DNA of 64,000 nucleotides from Molossus alvarezi (taxonomy: Eukaryota > Chordata > Mammalia > Chiroptera > Molossidae). How positions within the stretch are numbered: the stretch's first letter is position 1; each line of letters opens with the position of its first letter. Below, one piece after another: positions 1-11,616 of this stretch. A program made the position numbers and the translations under genes. The notes beneath the pieces were generated by a model. It was not told the DNA's origin. It did no database searches and saw only the letters and a program-made list of their open reading frames with translations. The stretch covers positions 169,250,290-169,314,289 of the forward strand of contig CM073885.1 in the NCBI GenBank assembly GCA_037176705.1, written 5' to 3'.

Positions 1-470
1 TTTCTGTGCTTGGCTTGTTTAGCTTAGCATAATATTCTTCAGGTCCTTCCATGCCATCTCAAAGGATGAGAGATCTTTCTTTCTTACAGCTGCATAGTAT
101 TCCATTGTGTATATGTACCACTGCTTTTTAATCCACTCATCTACTGATGGACACTTGGGTTGTTTCCAGATCTTAGCTATTGTAAATAGTGCTGCTATGA
201 ACATAAGGGTACATTTTTTCTTTCTGATTGGTGATTCAGGTTTCTTAGGGTATATTTCTAGTAGTGGGATCATTGGGTCAAATGGCAGTTCAATTTTTAA
301 CATTTTGAGGTAACACCATAGTGTTTTACACAGTGGCTGCACCAATCTGCATTCCCACCAGCAGTGTACTAGAGTTTTCTTTTCTCCACACCCTCACCAA
401 CACTTGTTGTTTGATTGACATAATTTTTAGATGTTGCCTTTTACCATATCACAAATTTTGGTTAAATCAG
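1..470 (-). mobile_element. L1 ORF2 C-terminal fragment and 3' part
   Basis: The minus-strand frame at 19-345 reads LKIELPFDPMIPLLEIYPKK and MFIAALFTIAKIWKQPKCPS, the carboxyl end of L1 reverse-transcriptase protein. Element continues off the left edge. Confidence 0.9.
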
Positions 471-1069
471 TAGTGCTAAAATAATATTTACTTTATATAT
501 GACTATTTAAATATTTGAGTCATGTATACTATGTTTGTTTTCTTCATTTAATCTTCCATTTGGTTAATGAATTGGGTAGTCTATACGATCAGTTTTTCTT
601 TTCTTTACCTTTTTCATTTCCTTGTCCTCTTCATCTCTCATCCTCTTCTTCTCATTTCCTCTTCACCCTCCTCTGCCACCAGTTCTTCTCTCTTCTCCTT
701 CCTCTTCTCCCTTTCCCTCTTCCTCCTTTACTTTTAAACAGGTAGATCTTCCTCTAGGTACCATCTCATCTGGGCTGGTTTCTCTTTAGGCCTGAAACTT
801 CCCTTCACTATCATCTTGGGAGTTTCTTTACCTTTTGCTTATTTTGGATTCCCTGTTTTCTAACCCTTCACTCTTCCATTTCTTCTTTAATGATTTATTT
901 CCATGATTTAGTTAAATAAGTAAATAAATGAATGAATGAATGATTTATTTAAATGATTTATTTAGTTGGCACATCTTCTAGCACCTTCATAGGAAAAGGT
1001 GTGTGAGAAATAAGTTTTTATGACTTTGCGTGTTGTAGTTTTACCATCTTACTTGATTGATAGTGTGGT
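471..1069. other. AT/CT-rich intronic sequence, unassigned
   Basis: Long pyrimidine-rich tract at 595-735 and short TGAA/TTTA repeats at 915-965. No gene or clear repeat family seen. Confidence 0.5.
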
Positions 1070-1082
1070 TGAACAGAATTTT

Positions 1083-1455
1083 AAAAAAAATCCTCACCCG
1101 GAGGATATTTTTCCAATTTATCTTTAGTTAGAATGGGGCAGGGGAGGGGTAGGGGAGAAGGAGAGAAAGACATTGATGTGAGAGAGACACATCGATTGGT
1201 TGCCTCCCATACAACCCCAACGAGGGTTGGGGACTGAACCGCAACCGTAGTACATGCCCTTGACCAGAATCAAACCCTCGACTCTTTTTCTGTTTTGTTT
1301 TGTTTTTTTGGTGGTACGTGCCTCTAGCAGGAACCGAACCCGGGATTCTCTGGTCCGTAGGCTGACGCTCAACTGCTGAACCAAACTGGCGAGGGTCCCT
1401 CGACTCTTTTTCTGTAGGACAATAATTCTAAGCACTGAGCCAAATGGGCCAGGGC
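1083..1455 (-). mobile_element. VES SINE, interrupted
   Basis: Tail motif tcctcacccggaggat at left, tRNA-like head ending ggccagggc at right. Target duplication tgaacagaatt (1070-1080, 1456-1466). Contains a second small insertion at 1293-1396. Confidence 0.88.
1293..1396 (-). mobile_element. VES head only, with poly(A), nested in a VES SINE
   Basis: About 85 bp of the tRNA-derived half of VES joined directly to an A-rich tail. Perfect 18-bp duplication ccctcgactctttttctg on both sides (1275-1292, 1397-1414). Confidence 0.88.
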
Positions 1456-1633
1456 TGAACAGAATTCTTGGTAATCATTTTCTTTCAGAATTTTGAAGAT
1501 ATTTCTCCACAGCTTTTTTTGGGATTTCGGTGTTTCCATTAAGTCCTATGAAGTTCTGATTTTTGATTTTTTGTATGTAATTGTTCTCTCTGCATTTAGT
1601 AATTTTTCCTTATCCAGCTTATCTCTGATACTT

Positions 1634-1822
1634 AAAAAAAATGTATTCATTGATTTTAGAGAGAGAGGAGGGGAAAGGGAGAGAGAGAAACGGCTTCCTT
1701 CTGCATGTTCCCTACTGGGCATTAACCCTGCAACTTGGGCATGTGCCCAGATCAGGAATCGAATCGGTGACATTTTGGTGCATGGGGCAGTGATCAGCCA
1801 ATTGAACCACACTGGCCAAGGC
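1634..1822 (-). mobile_element. VES-related SINE
   Basis: Shorter VES subfamily (tgattttagagagagagg tail, head ending actggccaaggc). Imperfect duplication ctctgat-ctt on both sides. Confidence 0.85.
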
Positions 1823-2149
1823 TCTGATTCTTTTCATGGTAGTGTGCTTTCCCTTACTCATTATACTGGGCACACAGTAGCCCTTTTGATTGGTAAATCA
1901 TGTTGGAGAACATTTCAGTTAAGGGAAATATTTTTGAATTATTTCTTTGATAATTTCCTCAGCTATGTTGTCATTGTTTGCTTTTTCTTTTTGTTTCTTT
2001 ACTTGGATGTTGGACCTTTTGAACTAATCTTCTGATTTTTTTTATATTTTGTGTTTATTTTTGTTTTACTTTCTGAAGTCGTTTTTTACTTTATCTTTCA
2101 ACCCTCAAATTTCTGAATTCTATTCCACTTTTAATTTCCAAGGGCTTTT

Positions 2150-2411
2150 TTTTCTTTTTTAATCCTCACCCAAGGATATTTTTTCCATTGATTTTTAGAA
2201 AGAGTGGAAGGGGGAGTGATGGGGGGAGGAGATAGACAGACATTGATGTGAGAGAGAGACACAGTGATTGATGATTGCCTCCTGCATGTGCCCCGACCAG
2301 GACAGGGTATCAAATCTGCAACCCAGGTACTAGCTCTAGATGGGGAATCGAATCCGAGACCCTTTGGTCTGGGGGCTGACACTCTAACTACTTAGCCACA
2401 CCAGCCAGGGC
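2150..2411 (-). mobile_element. VES SINE
   Basis: Full-length; aatcctcacccaagg tail, head ending cagccagggc; imperfect duplication tccaagggyt. Confidence 0.88.
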
Positions 2412-2996
2412 TCCAAGGGTTCTTTTATGCTCTCTGAATGCTCCTTATTTTCATTTTCTGATTTTGTTTCTTGGATGCAATATCTTCTCTTAACTCTAAG
2501 AGGATATTAATCAGGGGGTTATTTATTTCAGTTTTTGAAATTTTCTTCTGGTACTCTTTTCTTCAGTTTCTCTGCACCATTTGTTTTGGCCTTTCTTCTT
2601 AGAGACTGCTTAAAAATCTGGTCACTCTTAGCTATCAAGTTCGTAATGAGTTTGATTGGAAGTTCTGTGTATGGGGCAGGGATTGTTGGCTGATGGGCTT
2701 CATTATAGGTGATTTAGCTGGGTTGTTCTAGTAGTAGACTCCCAGCTGGTTAGTTTATTTAAAGAATAATAATCTGTTTGGGATTTGACCAACTTGATTA
2801 CCGATACTTTTTGTAAGATGGTTTCTGGAATTTCACTATTTAGAATTAGATTTTCAGTTACTTTTTTCAGTATGGTAGCCCTTTCCTTAGCCGTGCCTCA
2901 TGTCCCCAAGTCCAGATTTCCTTGTTTACCCTTTTTGCAGTTTTCTAGGATGGGGGAGAGAGAGGTACCTGATAGTGTGTAGTGTAGAAAGAGATT

Positions 2997-3025
2997 GGTG
3001 TGTGTGTGTGTGTGTGTGTGTGTGT
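2997..3025. repeat. (TG)n microsatellite
   Basis: About 14 uninterrupted TG units. Confidence 0.97.
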
Positions 3026-3122
3026 TTCAGTTTTTACCCAGTTCCTTCTGTTTTTAGCCTTACCTGAACTCGTCCCTCCCAGATACATACACCAGCACTA
3101 TGCTTGTGCAAGTGTGCCACTG

Positions 3123-3139
3123 CCCCCCCCCCCCCCCCC
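3123..3139. repeat. Poly(C) run
   Basis: 17 consecutive C; prone to length error in sequencing. Confidence 0.95.
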
Positions 3140-4619
3140 ATGCTGGTAACTAAAGTTCTTCCAGTTTCTGGTGCTATCTGGTTCAGGATAGATACAATGC
3201 CTTTGGATTTGTCTTACTGCAGCAAACTTTTCTGATCTGTTAAGTCATTGACTTCTGGTCTCCTTTATAACTTCCAAAATTTTTTAGTTGTCTTTCCTTT
3301 TATTCTTTTTGTCTTTGAGGCTTTATGCCCTTTTTATATACTTTAGTGTAATATTAGGAAGGAGAGGAGGTAGTTTTTAAGTAGAGTTAAATACTTATGT
3401 TTATGATGTCTTCTTTCCCAATTTCTCCCAGGGTCTTGTTTTATTTTTCAGTCTGTCATTTTTACTTCTTTTCCCACTAGCTCACAAATATTTTAAAATT
3501 TTCTTGTGGATTCTACTTTCCCTTGATGTTCTTCGCCTTTCTGTCTTTCCTCTTTTACTAATAAACTTCCTGGAAGAATAAAACCATTTGCTACCTCTGC
3601 TTCTTCAACGGCTTTTTATAGTCTAGCCTTAGTTGTGCTTAATGTTTGAGATATAACTTTGTGTTCATTTTAAACAGTAGCATATGAAATGCTATAATGC
3701 TCTCATCATGGACACTGTCTATTTTTTCTTTCAGTGACCATTATATAAAGATCCATGTACAATAAATTCTTTTAATAATTTAGCATTAAAAAATTATCTC
3801 CCTCAAGAATCTGGTATATTTCCTCCTTTTTGATAACTATGACACACATTCTGTTTTCCTTTTTATTCTGGCTATCAGGCAGCCTAGAACCAAATCTGGT
3901 CTTTAGTTACATCAGTTATATTAGTCTGATTATTAGTATAGTTGTTTCCTCTTCCTCCTCCTCCTGTGGGGTTTAGAACTTCACCTCTTATCTCTGTTTC
4001 TCTGCGTGTTGATTTCATTCTCTCATACTACAGACTCTCTACTTCATGAGGCTGGAACGATGACTGCTGGCAGCTCTTGGCTCTCATCTTCCCAGCCCCT
4101 TCAACCAGAAGAAGGGGCTCTCTTGAAGAATCCTGGGAAGGACTCTGATTGACCTGTCTTGGATCATGTACTCACCATCCCTGTGGCTGGAGTGGGGAGG
4201 GTGCTATGAATGACAACCCTCACTAGAACTGCATAGTTGGAGTCAGGGGTAAGAGAGTTTCCCTAAATCAGGGGATGTCCCTCATTGGCTTTCAATGTTT
4301 ATTTTTCTATTTTTTATTGTTATAATATAGGTGCCTAATCTGTAGGCTGTCTCAAATCCTCTTCTGAAAAAATTTTAGGTATTTAAATAAGCACATAAAA
4401 TATCATAAACTCCTATTTATTCACCCTTCAAACCATTACATTTGGCTCTGAAGTTCACCACTCTATTGATTTTGTTAAATTGAAATGGCCATGTCTAAAG
4501 CTTTCAGTTTTTATTCTGCTTGATCTACTTTCAGTATTTAAAAGTGTGATCACTCAGTCTTTCTTGCAGCGCTCTCTTCTCATGACTTCTGGGAAGCTGC
4601 TTTCTTTTCTTATCGCTCT
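3140..4619. other. Intronic sequence without recognised gene
   Basis: AT-rich, T-biased; parts resemble old antisense L1. A more GC-balanced stretch (4030-4260) has no splice-framed coding segment I could find. Confidence 0.4.
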
Positions 4620-4870
4620 CCTTTTTTTTTCCTTTTGTTAATCTTCACTTGAGATTATTTTTCCATTGATTTTTAGATAGAGGGGGAGGGAGGAAGAGAG
4701 AGTAACATTGAAGTGAGAATTGCACATCAATTGGCTGCCTCCTACATGACCTCAACCAGGGCTGGGAATCGAACCCACAACCCAGGTATGTGCCCTTGAC
4801 TGGGAATCAAACCCATGACCCTTTGGTCCATGGGCCTACGCTCTGACTGCTGAGCCAAACACGCCAGGGC
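4620..4870 (-). mobile_element. VES SINE
   Basis: Full-length; duplication ttttcttatckctct around it. First of a close pair. Confidence 0.87.
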
Positions 4871-4927
4871 TTTTCTTATCTCTTTAAACATTGCCTTTTG
4901 GATTTCTGTTTGACATTACTTCTTTAA

Positions 4928-5164
4928 AAAAATTTTAAAGAGTTTGTTTTGTTTTTTTAAATTGTTTTTCTTTGTTGATTTTAGAGAGAGAGGGGTGGGG
5001 ATGGGGTGGGGTGGGGGGTGGGGATAAAAACATCAATGAGAGAGAACATCTACCGGCTGCCTCCTGCATGCCCCCTACTGGGGATTGGGCCCACAACCTG
5101 GGCATGTGCCCTGACCAGGAATCAAACTTGTCAGCACTAGCGACTGAACCACATCAGCTGGGCT
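4928..5164 (-). mobile_element. VES-related SINE (short subfamily)
   Basis: Head ends catcagctgggct; flanks share ttacttcttt. Second of the 4.6-5.2 kb pair. Confidence 0.85.
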
Positions 5165-6290
5165 CTTCTTTACTTCTTTGAAGTTGAACTTACACAATTG
5201 CTTTTCTGGCCTTTTATTTGATTACCTCACTTGAGGTAAACTTAAGACTGCTTATGGATTCCTCTAGGCATCAATATCACCTTAATAATTTTTCTGTTCT
5301 TCAGATCCACATTTGCAGTTGCCTTTTGGATATTTCTATTTAGGTATCCTAGGCATCTTAAGTTTAATTTCCCTACTTCTCTAGTCACTGACATAATCTA
5401 AGCTCTATTTTTTTGTTGTCTAGATTATTGCCACAGTTTAAATTATGTATTTAATTTTTTGATAAGGTGATATAATGATATAGTTAAAAAATATAAAATA
5501 TCCACAGTGGAAGTTCTTCCTCCTAAACCTCTCTTACTTGCTCAGTTTTGCTTCCAAACTTCCCGTTTTATCTTCCTGGTTTCTTATGTATGTACATGCT
5601 TTTATATATATATTTTCTTGTTTTTCTTTTTACAAAAAGGTAGCATATTGCACATACAGTGACTCCTTTATTTTTCCTTTTTAGTAGTAGTCCCCCATTT
5701 TAAAATTATCTTGTACAAAGCAAATATTGTTGTTTCTCAATTTCCTCTGGTGTTTCTTCACTGTTGGTGCAGGGAAGATTTTTTTCTGGTCCACAGTATT
5801 TTCACTAAAAGTATTTCCACTTACACATTTTATTTCTGCACAGCGTATGGCTGGATAAACACCCCTCCATGCTCATCTCCCAACACTAAAAATGCTAGTT
5901 GTGTAGTTATTCAGTAGGGTCAGAAATTTATGGTGGTGTTATTCTAGAGCCAAATAGAAACTAAAACTGCCCTAATGCAATGTAAACCCTTCTTTTCCCA
6001 TTTATTTTTTTCCCTACTGCTTCTATTTTCACTTTCCCCACTCCATCTTTTACATAATTATGAGCAGACTAATAACCCCAGAAGAGTACTTTCTACATGC
6101 TCTTCTCCAGAGATAATATTCTTAATTGCTATGCTGTAATGTTCAAGGAAGTTCAAGGAAGTAACCAGAAGTGTTAAGGCTAATATATATGTGATGATCT
6201 TCATCTTGATTTGTTTTAGAATAGGGCAAAAATAAAAACAGCATCAGTGTGGTGAGACTAGGAAATTTATCATCAGTTGCAAGGACACCA
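5165..6290. other. Intronic sequence, no gene seen
   Basis: AT-rich single-copy-like DNA with a short direct repeat gttcaaggaa at about 6142-6162. No repeat family assigned. Confidence 0.45.
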
Positions 6291-6625
6291 CAGTAAAATC
6301 TCCATATAACAGACTAATTTGGGTGAGGGACTGTTCATTATGTAATAATGTAGGTTTTCCAAATGCGTGTGTTAAAAAATTGAAAGATTAGTTTACCTGG
6401 TTTTACTTAGGTAGACACGTTTGTGTAATTAAAATTAAGTATGTATGAAAAGTTGAATTTTACAGAAAAGTTTTCTATATGTATTACAGTAATTTCAAAT
6501 TTATACTGAATAGGTCTAGTAAACGCGGGCATTCACCAATCACTGCGAGTAAACAGATGCATACAGCTGGCATGGCATAGTGCACATTAGACCAGAGGCT
6601 GGCTCTTATTAAAACTACTGCAGAG

Positions 6626-6843
6626 CCCAGCCGGTGTGGCTCAGGGGTTGAGCATTGACCCATGCACCAAGAGGTCGCCAGTTTGATTCCTGGTCAGGGC
6701 ACATGCCCTGGTTCTGGACCCAGTCTCCAATGGGGGTCATGTGGGAGGCGGCCAATCCATGTTCTCTCTTATCGATGTTTCTGTATTTCCCTCTTCCTTC
6801 CTCTCTCTGTAAAAATCAAAGGAAAAATATTAAAACAAAACAA
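6626..6843 (+). mobile_element. VES-related SINE (short subfamily)
   Basis: tRNA-like head ccggtgtggctcaggggttg, B box gtttgattcc, tail caaaggaaaaatatt. Perfect 15-bp duplication aaaactactgcagag (6611-6625, 6844-6858). Confidence 0.9.
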
Positions 6844-6858
6844 AAAACTACTGCAGAG

Positions 6859-7079
6859 TCCAGCCAGTGTAGCTCAGTGTTTGAGCGTAGACCTATGGAC
6901 TAAGAAGTCACTGGTTTGATTCCTGGTCAGGGCGCATGCCCAGGTTGCCGGCTTGATCCCCAGTGGGGGCGGTGTGCAGGAGGCGGCCGATTGATGTGTC
7001 TCTCTTCTCGATGTTTCTATCTCTCCCTTTCTCTTAGTCTCTCTCTAAATAAAACAATACAAATATATTTTTAAAAAGA
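6859..7079 (+). mobile_element. VES-related SINE (short subfamily)
   Basis: Lies directly after the preceding SINE's second target repeat; A-rich end at about 7060-7079. Both sit in the 6.3-7.5 kb MITE. Confidence 0.88.
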
Positions 7080-7567
7080 CTGTAGCTTGATATTAGGAAC
7101 TGTATACACTTTCTTATTTAAAAAAAACTGCAGAAAGTCACATTACGTCACATTAGAACCAACTTCTGTGTGCGACGCAGTATAATCATGTACGAATCAT
7201 TACTGTAACATTGTTTACAAGGGTGATTCTTGGATTTAAATATGTGATTTTTAGTTGTTAGATATGTAATATTTATGTCAGTAAAATTACTACAGTTTTT
7301 TCCAATGTAGGGCCTATTCACTAAAATTTGTTAAGTATATTAATATAAAAACCTGTTAATTTAATTATAAGCAAACCTTGGCTCAAAGCATTTTTAAATT
7401 AACAGGGTATTGATATTCACATATGACATACGGACCAGAAATTTTGTTCATTAAATCTGGAGTCTATTAAATTGAGGGTTTACTGTATTCCTTCATGGTT
7501 GGATCTTTTTGGAGGTTTATTAGTTTTCTGCTATTGTATGTGTGTATGTTTTAACCCCTTTGTTCTT

Positions 7568-7792
7568 TAAAAAAATTATTTTTCTCCTTTATTGATTTTA
7601 GAGAGTAGAATGGAGAGGGAGAGAGAGAGAGAGAGAGAAACATCAATGAGAGAGAACATGGATTTGTCGCTTCTTGCATGCCCCCCACTGGAGATTTGGC
7701 CCACACCTGTGCCTGTGCCCTGACTGGGAATCAAACCAGTGACCTCTTGGTTCATGGGTTGATGCTCAACAACTGAGCCACACTGGCCGGGC
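7568..7792 (-). mobile_element. VES-related SINE (short subfamily)
   Basis: Head ends cactggccgggc; flanks share ccctttgttctt/cccttgttctt. Confidence 0.88.
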
Positions 7793-7831
7793 AAACGCCC
7801 TTGTTCTTACTTTATTCTCTTTGTCTTTAAA

Positions 7832-8029
7832 ATTTTTTTTTTTCCTTTATTGATTTTAGAGAGAGAGGAAGGAAGAGGGAGAGAGAGATAGAATCATCAA
7901 TGAGAGAGAACATCAATTGGCCCCTGGAGATTGGGCCCACAACCTGGGCATTTGTCCATACCAGGAATCGAACCGGCAACCTCTTAGTGCATGGGTGGAT
8001 GCTCAACCACTGAGTCACACCAACTGGAC
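7832..8029 (-). mobile_element. VES-related SINE (short subfamily)
   Basis: Perfect 19-bp duplication tattctctttgtctttaaa (7813-7831, 8030-8048). Internal deletion shortens the middle (about 198 bp). Confidence 0.9.
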
Positions 8030-8099
8030 TATTCTCTTTGTCTTTAAAGTTAGAATGGAACTATTTAGATGAGCTGTATCTGTGTTCAGGAAAGTTTTT

Positions 8100-8390
8100 T
8101 TTTTTAATCCTCACCTGAGGAAATTTTTGCATTTATCTTCAGATAGAGCTAGGTGGGGGTGCGTGTGGGGGGAGGGGGAGGAAGGTGAGAGAGAGAGAAA
8201 CATTGATGTGAGAGAGACACATCAAGTGGTTCCCACCCACACCACCCCAACGGGGGCCAGGGACAAATTGCAACTGAGGTATGTGCCCCTAGTGGGAACC
8301 AGACCCAGGACAGTGGGCTGTGGGCTGACACTCTAACTGCTGAGCCAAACCACTACTTTTTTTTTTTTTAAACCAAACCATCGAGGGCCA
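8100..8390 (-). mobile_element. VES SINE with a small poly(T) insertion near its 5' end
   Basis: Full-length, but its head is broken by about 20 nt of mostly T (8353-8372) between two copies of ccaaacca (8345-8352, 8373-8380). Confidence 0.83.
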
Positions 8391-8423
8391 GAAAACTTTC
8401 ATTTTACTTAGACTTTCAGAAGT

Positions 8424-8628
8424 TTTTTATTTTTTAAATTTCATTAGATTTTAAAAAGAGGTAGGGAGAGAGTGAGAGAGAAACATTGATCAGTTAGTTG
8501 CCTCCTGCAGACGCCTGACCAGCATCAAACCCTGAAACCTGGGTATGTGCCCTGACAGGGAATCAAACCCACCATCATTTGCTATACAGGACGGTGCTTC
8601 AACCAACTGAGCCATACTTGCCAGTGCT
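8424..8628 (-). mobile_element. VES-related SINE, diverged
   Basis: Old copy with head ending acttgccagtgct; flanks agaagttttttat and agaagtatttta are similar. Confidence 0.8.
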
Positions 8629-9129
8629 GCAGAAGTATTTTAAGTTTTTGGCAACACATGGTTAATATTTATGGATGTGTAAGTACTTTTAGTAACTAAT
8701 TTTTTTGGGGAAAGCTCTGAGCTTTCTCTTCCAAACACATTCCATCCTTTGGTCTTCTTTGATATATGGATGCTATATGTCAGAGTATGTTTTTTTTGTC
8801 AAATGAACAATTAGCCATATATTATAAGCTATGAGAGGATTAATATTTTACTCTTGTCCGAACAAAGACTCCTAATTTCTTTGGGCCAGCCATGTGCATT
8901 TTAATTTACATTGCTTATGTGTGTGTGCTTAGGATATTCTTAACTTTTTAATTGTAAGATACATGATTTCAAGGAAAAGAGGGTACCCACTATATGAACA
9001 GTTAAAATAATAAAGTGAATATTTATATACTTACCAAGCTTAATAAGTAGAGTATTGTTCATACCCTCGACCCCTCTTGTGCCTCTCTCTGATTGCATTT
9101 CCCTCTTCGACAAAGGAAACACTTTCCTG
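8629..9129. other. Intronic sequence, no gene seen
   Basis: No family recognised. A short minus-strand frame here has no known motif. Confidence 0.45.
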
Positions 9130-9429
9130 ATTTCTGTATTAATTGTTCTTGGTTTTCTTTCTAGACAATGTGTTATTTACTTGTGACTGTTTTGAACGTC
9201 ATGTAAATAGAATAATGTTCTATTGATTTTTTTGATTCATAGCAAATTTTTGAGAATCATCTATTTGATGCATGTAGCTATCTGTGGTTGATTCATTTTT
9301 ATTATTGTATAATATTTCAACATGTAAATTATATCATTATCCAATCTGCTGTTGATGGACATGTAGTTTTTTTGTAATGTTTTGGAATTATGAACAATTA
9401 TTGTTTTAAATATTATTAAAAAAAATTTT
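9130..9429 (-). mobile_element. Old L1 ORF2/3' UTR fragment
   Basis: Antisense L1 words (attgtataatatttcaac, ctgctgttgatggacatg). Confidence 0.55.
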
Positions 9430-9683
9430 TTTTTTTTTTTTTAATCCTTATCCGAGGACACTTTTCCATTTTTTGTACAGACAGAGTGGGAGGGAGAGAG
9501 AGGAAGAGAGAGAGAGAGGGAAACATCGATGTGGAAGGGACACATCGAGCGGCTGCCACCCGCACGACCAACCAGGGCCGGGGACAAACTGCAACCGAGG
9601 TACATGCCCTTAGCGGGAACCGAACCCGGGCCTCTCCGGACCGCAGGCGGACGCTCTAACCGCTGAGCAAAACCGGCCAGGGC
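9430..9683 (-). mobile_element. VES SINE (young-looking)
   Basis: Close to the GC-rich consensus, with CpGs in the head (ggaccgcaggcggacgctct). First of a pair. Confidence 0.9.
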
Positions 9684-9900
9684 TAAAAAAAATTTTTTAA
9701 ATTGATTTTAGTGAGAGAGGAACAAAGAGGGAGAGAGAGAGATAGAAACATCAATGAGAGAGAACATAAATTGGCCACCTCCTGCATGCCCCCACTGGGG
9801 ATTGGGCCTACAGCCTGGGCATGTGCCCTGACCAGGAATTGAACTGGCGACCCCTTGGTGCATGGGTCGATGCTCAACCACTGAGCCACGCCGGCTGGGT
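9684..9900 (-). mobile_element. VES-related SINE (short subfamily)
   Basis: Abuts the preceding SINE at its head end; its T-rich tail begins where that SINE ends. Confidence 0.88.
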
Positions 9901-10229
9901 TATTTTAAATATTCTTGTACATGCTCAAGTATTTCTGTAGTTCACTACTCTTAAAACCACTGGGTATGCTCCAAAAAGGATCATAAAATCAGTTTAGTGG
10001 GGGAGTAATTAGCATTAAAAAATGAAGTGGGACAGGAATAAATTCACAGTGTGTTTCCAGTATCCTGTGTATGTACACAGGGTTGCACTATAAGGCATAT
10101 TTTCAATCTAAGGGAAAAGAGGTCAGTGCCCCTGACTAAACAGTCGGGAATTGCATGTTTTAAAAATTCTTGTGGTGTACTGGTTGAAAATCACTTAGGG
10201 TTATATACTTAGAAGCCAGAGTTGCTAGT
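9901..10229. other. Intronic sequence, probably old L1
   Basis: Between two L1-like stretches; similarity is too weak to place. Confidence 0.35.
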
Positions 10230-10625
10230 TTGTCAGGAAGGCCAGTCCATTTTCAGCAATGGTTATTTCACTTTACTTTCCCACCAGTGAATGGCTTCTT
10301 TGCTCTACATCCTTATTCAGTGTTTAATATGTCAATCTTCTTAACTTTAGTCATTTTGGTAGTTGTGTGGTAGTATGTAATTGTGATTTTTACTTTGCAG
10401 TTCCCTGATTACTAATGATGGTGAGCTCCTTTTCATATCTATATCTGTATCTGTATTTATCTATATCTATATATGCCCTTTGGTTTTTCTCACTTGTGAC
10501 TTGGAGATGGCTTTTTTATATTAATGGTTCATTTTTAAAAATATCTTTGCAGTTGATAATTTCAATGTCAAAATTTTCAGGTTTTTTTCTTTTTCTTTTA
10601 TAGTTAGTGCTTCATGTGATCTGTT
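10230..10625 (-). mobile_element. Old L1 ORF2 C-terminal/3' fragment
   Basis: Contains antisense words for L1 ORF2 end (ccaccagtgaatgg, ttccctgattactaatgatg). Confidence 0.6.
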
Positions 10626-10642
10626 AAAACAAATGTTTTCAT

Positions 10643-10829
10643 GCGTGGCTGGTGTGGCTCAGTGGTTGAGCATCAACACACCACTGGTTTGATTCCCGGT
10701 CGGAGCACATGCCCAGGTTGTGGGCCTGATTCCCAGTGGGGGGCATGCAGGAGGTGGCCAATTGATGTTCTCTCTCATCGATGTTTGTATCTCTCTTTCC
10801 CTCTACCCTTCCTCTAAAATCAATAAAGA
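10643..10829 (+). mobile_element. VES-related SINE (short subfamily), left unit of a dimer
   Basis: Head gtggctggtgtggctcagtgg, end ctaaaatcaataaag. The 17-bp repeat aaaacaaatgttttcat (10626-10642) has its partner only after the next SINE (11092-11108, one mismatch). Confidence 0.88.
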
Positions 10830-11091
10830 AGCCCTGACTGGTTTGGCTAAGTGGCTAGAGCGTCGGCCTGTGGACCAAAGAGTCACAGGTTCCATTCTGG
10901 TCAAGGGCACGTACCTTGGCTGTGGTTGGGTTCCTGACCCTTGTCCAGTTGTGCAGGAGACAACCTGTCGATGTATCTCTCTCACATTGATGTTTCTCTC
11001 TCTTTCTCCCACTCTATCTGAAGATAAATGGAAAAAAATATACTCGGGTAAGGATTAAAGAAAAAAATCAAAGAAAAAAATTGAAAAGAAC
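10830..11091 (+). mobile_element. VES SINE, right unit of a dimer
   Basis: Long-subfamily VES directly joined to the previous unit, ending ctcgggtaaggattaaag plus a mixed A-rich tail. Confidence 0.88.
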
Positions 11092-11151
11092 AAAACAAAT
11101 ATTTTCATAACTTTAGATCATGAAATTATTCCACTATATAATCTTTAAAAG

Positions 11152-11296
11152 TTATTTATTTTTTGAGAGAGAGAGAGTAACATTGATTTCTTGTCCCATT
11201 TAATTAATGCATTTATTGGTTGATTCTTCCATGTTCCCTCACCCCGATCACACTTGAAATCTTGGTGTATCGGAATGACATACTGAGCCAGGGCTC
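11152..11296 (-). mobile_element. VES-related SINE, diverged and shortened
   Basis: About 145 bp; duplication ctatataatctttaaaag with one extra T on the right (11133-11151, 11296-11314). Confidence 0.78.
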
Positions 11297-11314
11297 CTAT
11301 ATAATCTTTTAAAA

Positions 11315-11604
11315 GAATTTTTTTTCCTTTTTACATTTAGATCTCTAACCACTCTTCCTGGATTTGATTTTGTGTTTAGAGTAAAATAGGGGGAAAACAT
11401 AGTTATTTTATATAATATATTTATATATTTTATACATATTATGTGTGTTACATGTTATATTAAACATCGAGTTGTTTTAACACCTTTCTTTCCACTTTTG
11501 CTGTACTGTGATATGATGTCATAAATCAGCAGTTCATATGTGTATAGATTTGTTTTTGGATGTTCTATTCTTTTGATTTGTCTTTGTGCCAATACATTTT
11601 TTTT
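11315..11604. other. Intronic AT-rich sequence
   Basis: Old antisense L1-like (atctctaaccactcttcctggatttgat resembles ORF2) with a TATA-rich low-complexity patch at 11405-11460. Confidence 0.4.
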
Positions 11605-11616
11605 TTTAAGAGTTTG

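Larger units (their letters stand above)
1467..2996 (-). mobile_element. Old L1-like sequence around two SINEs
   Basis: T-rich sequence with words typical of antisense ancient L1 (e.g. tttgatttttgtatgtaattg, ctgaattctattccac). No frame survives; assignment tentative. Confidence 0.4.
6291..7485. mobile_element. Tigger-like MITE, split by two VES SINEs
   Basis: Imperfect terminal inverted repeats: left cagtaaaatctccatataac, right (reverse complement) cagtaaaccctcaatttaat, with TA after the right end and CA before the left. Net length without the two SINEs is about 730 bp; no transposase frame is visible. Family name uncertain. Confidence 0.6.

Noticed and set aside
1493..2035. 180-codon plus-strand open frame
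   Set aside because: Runs through a SINE and T-rich old L1; hydrophobic Phe/Leu-rich translation is typical of antisense L1.
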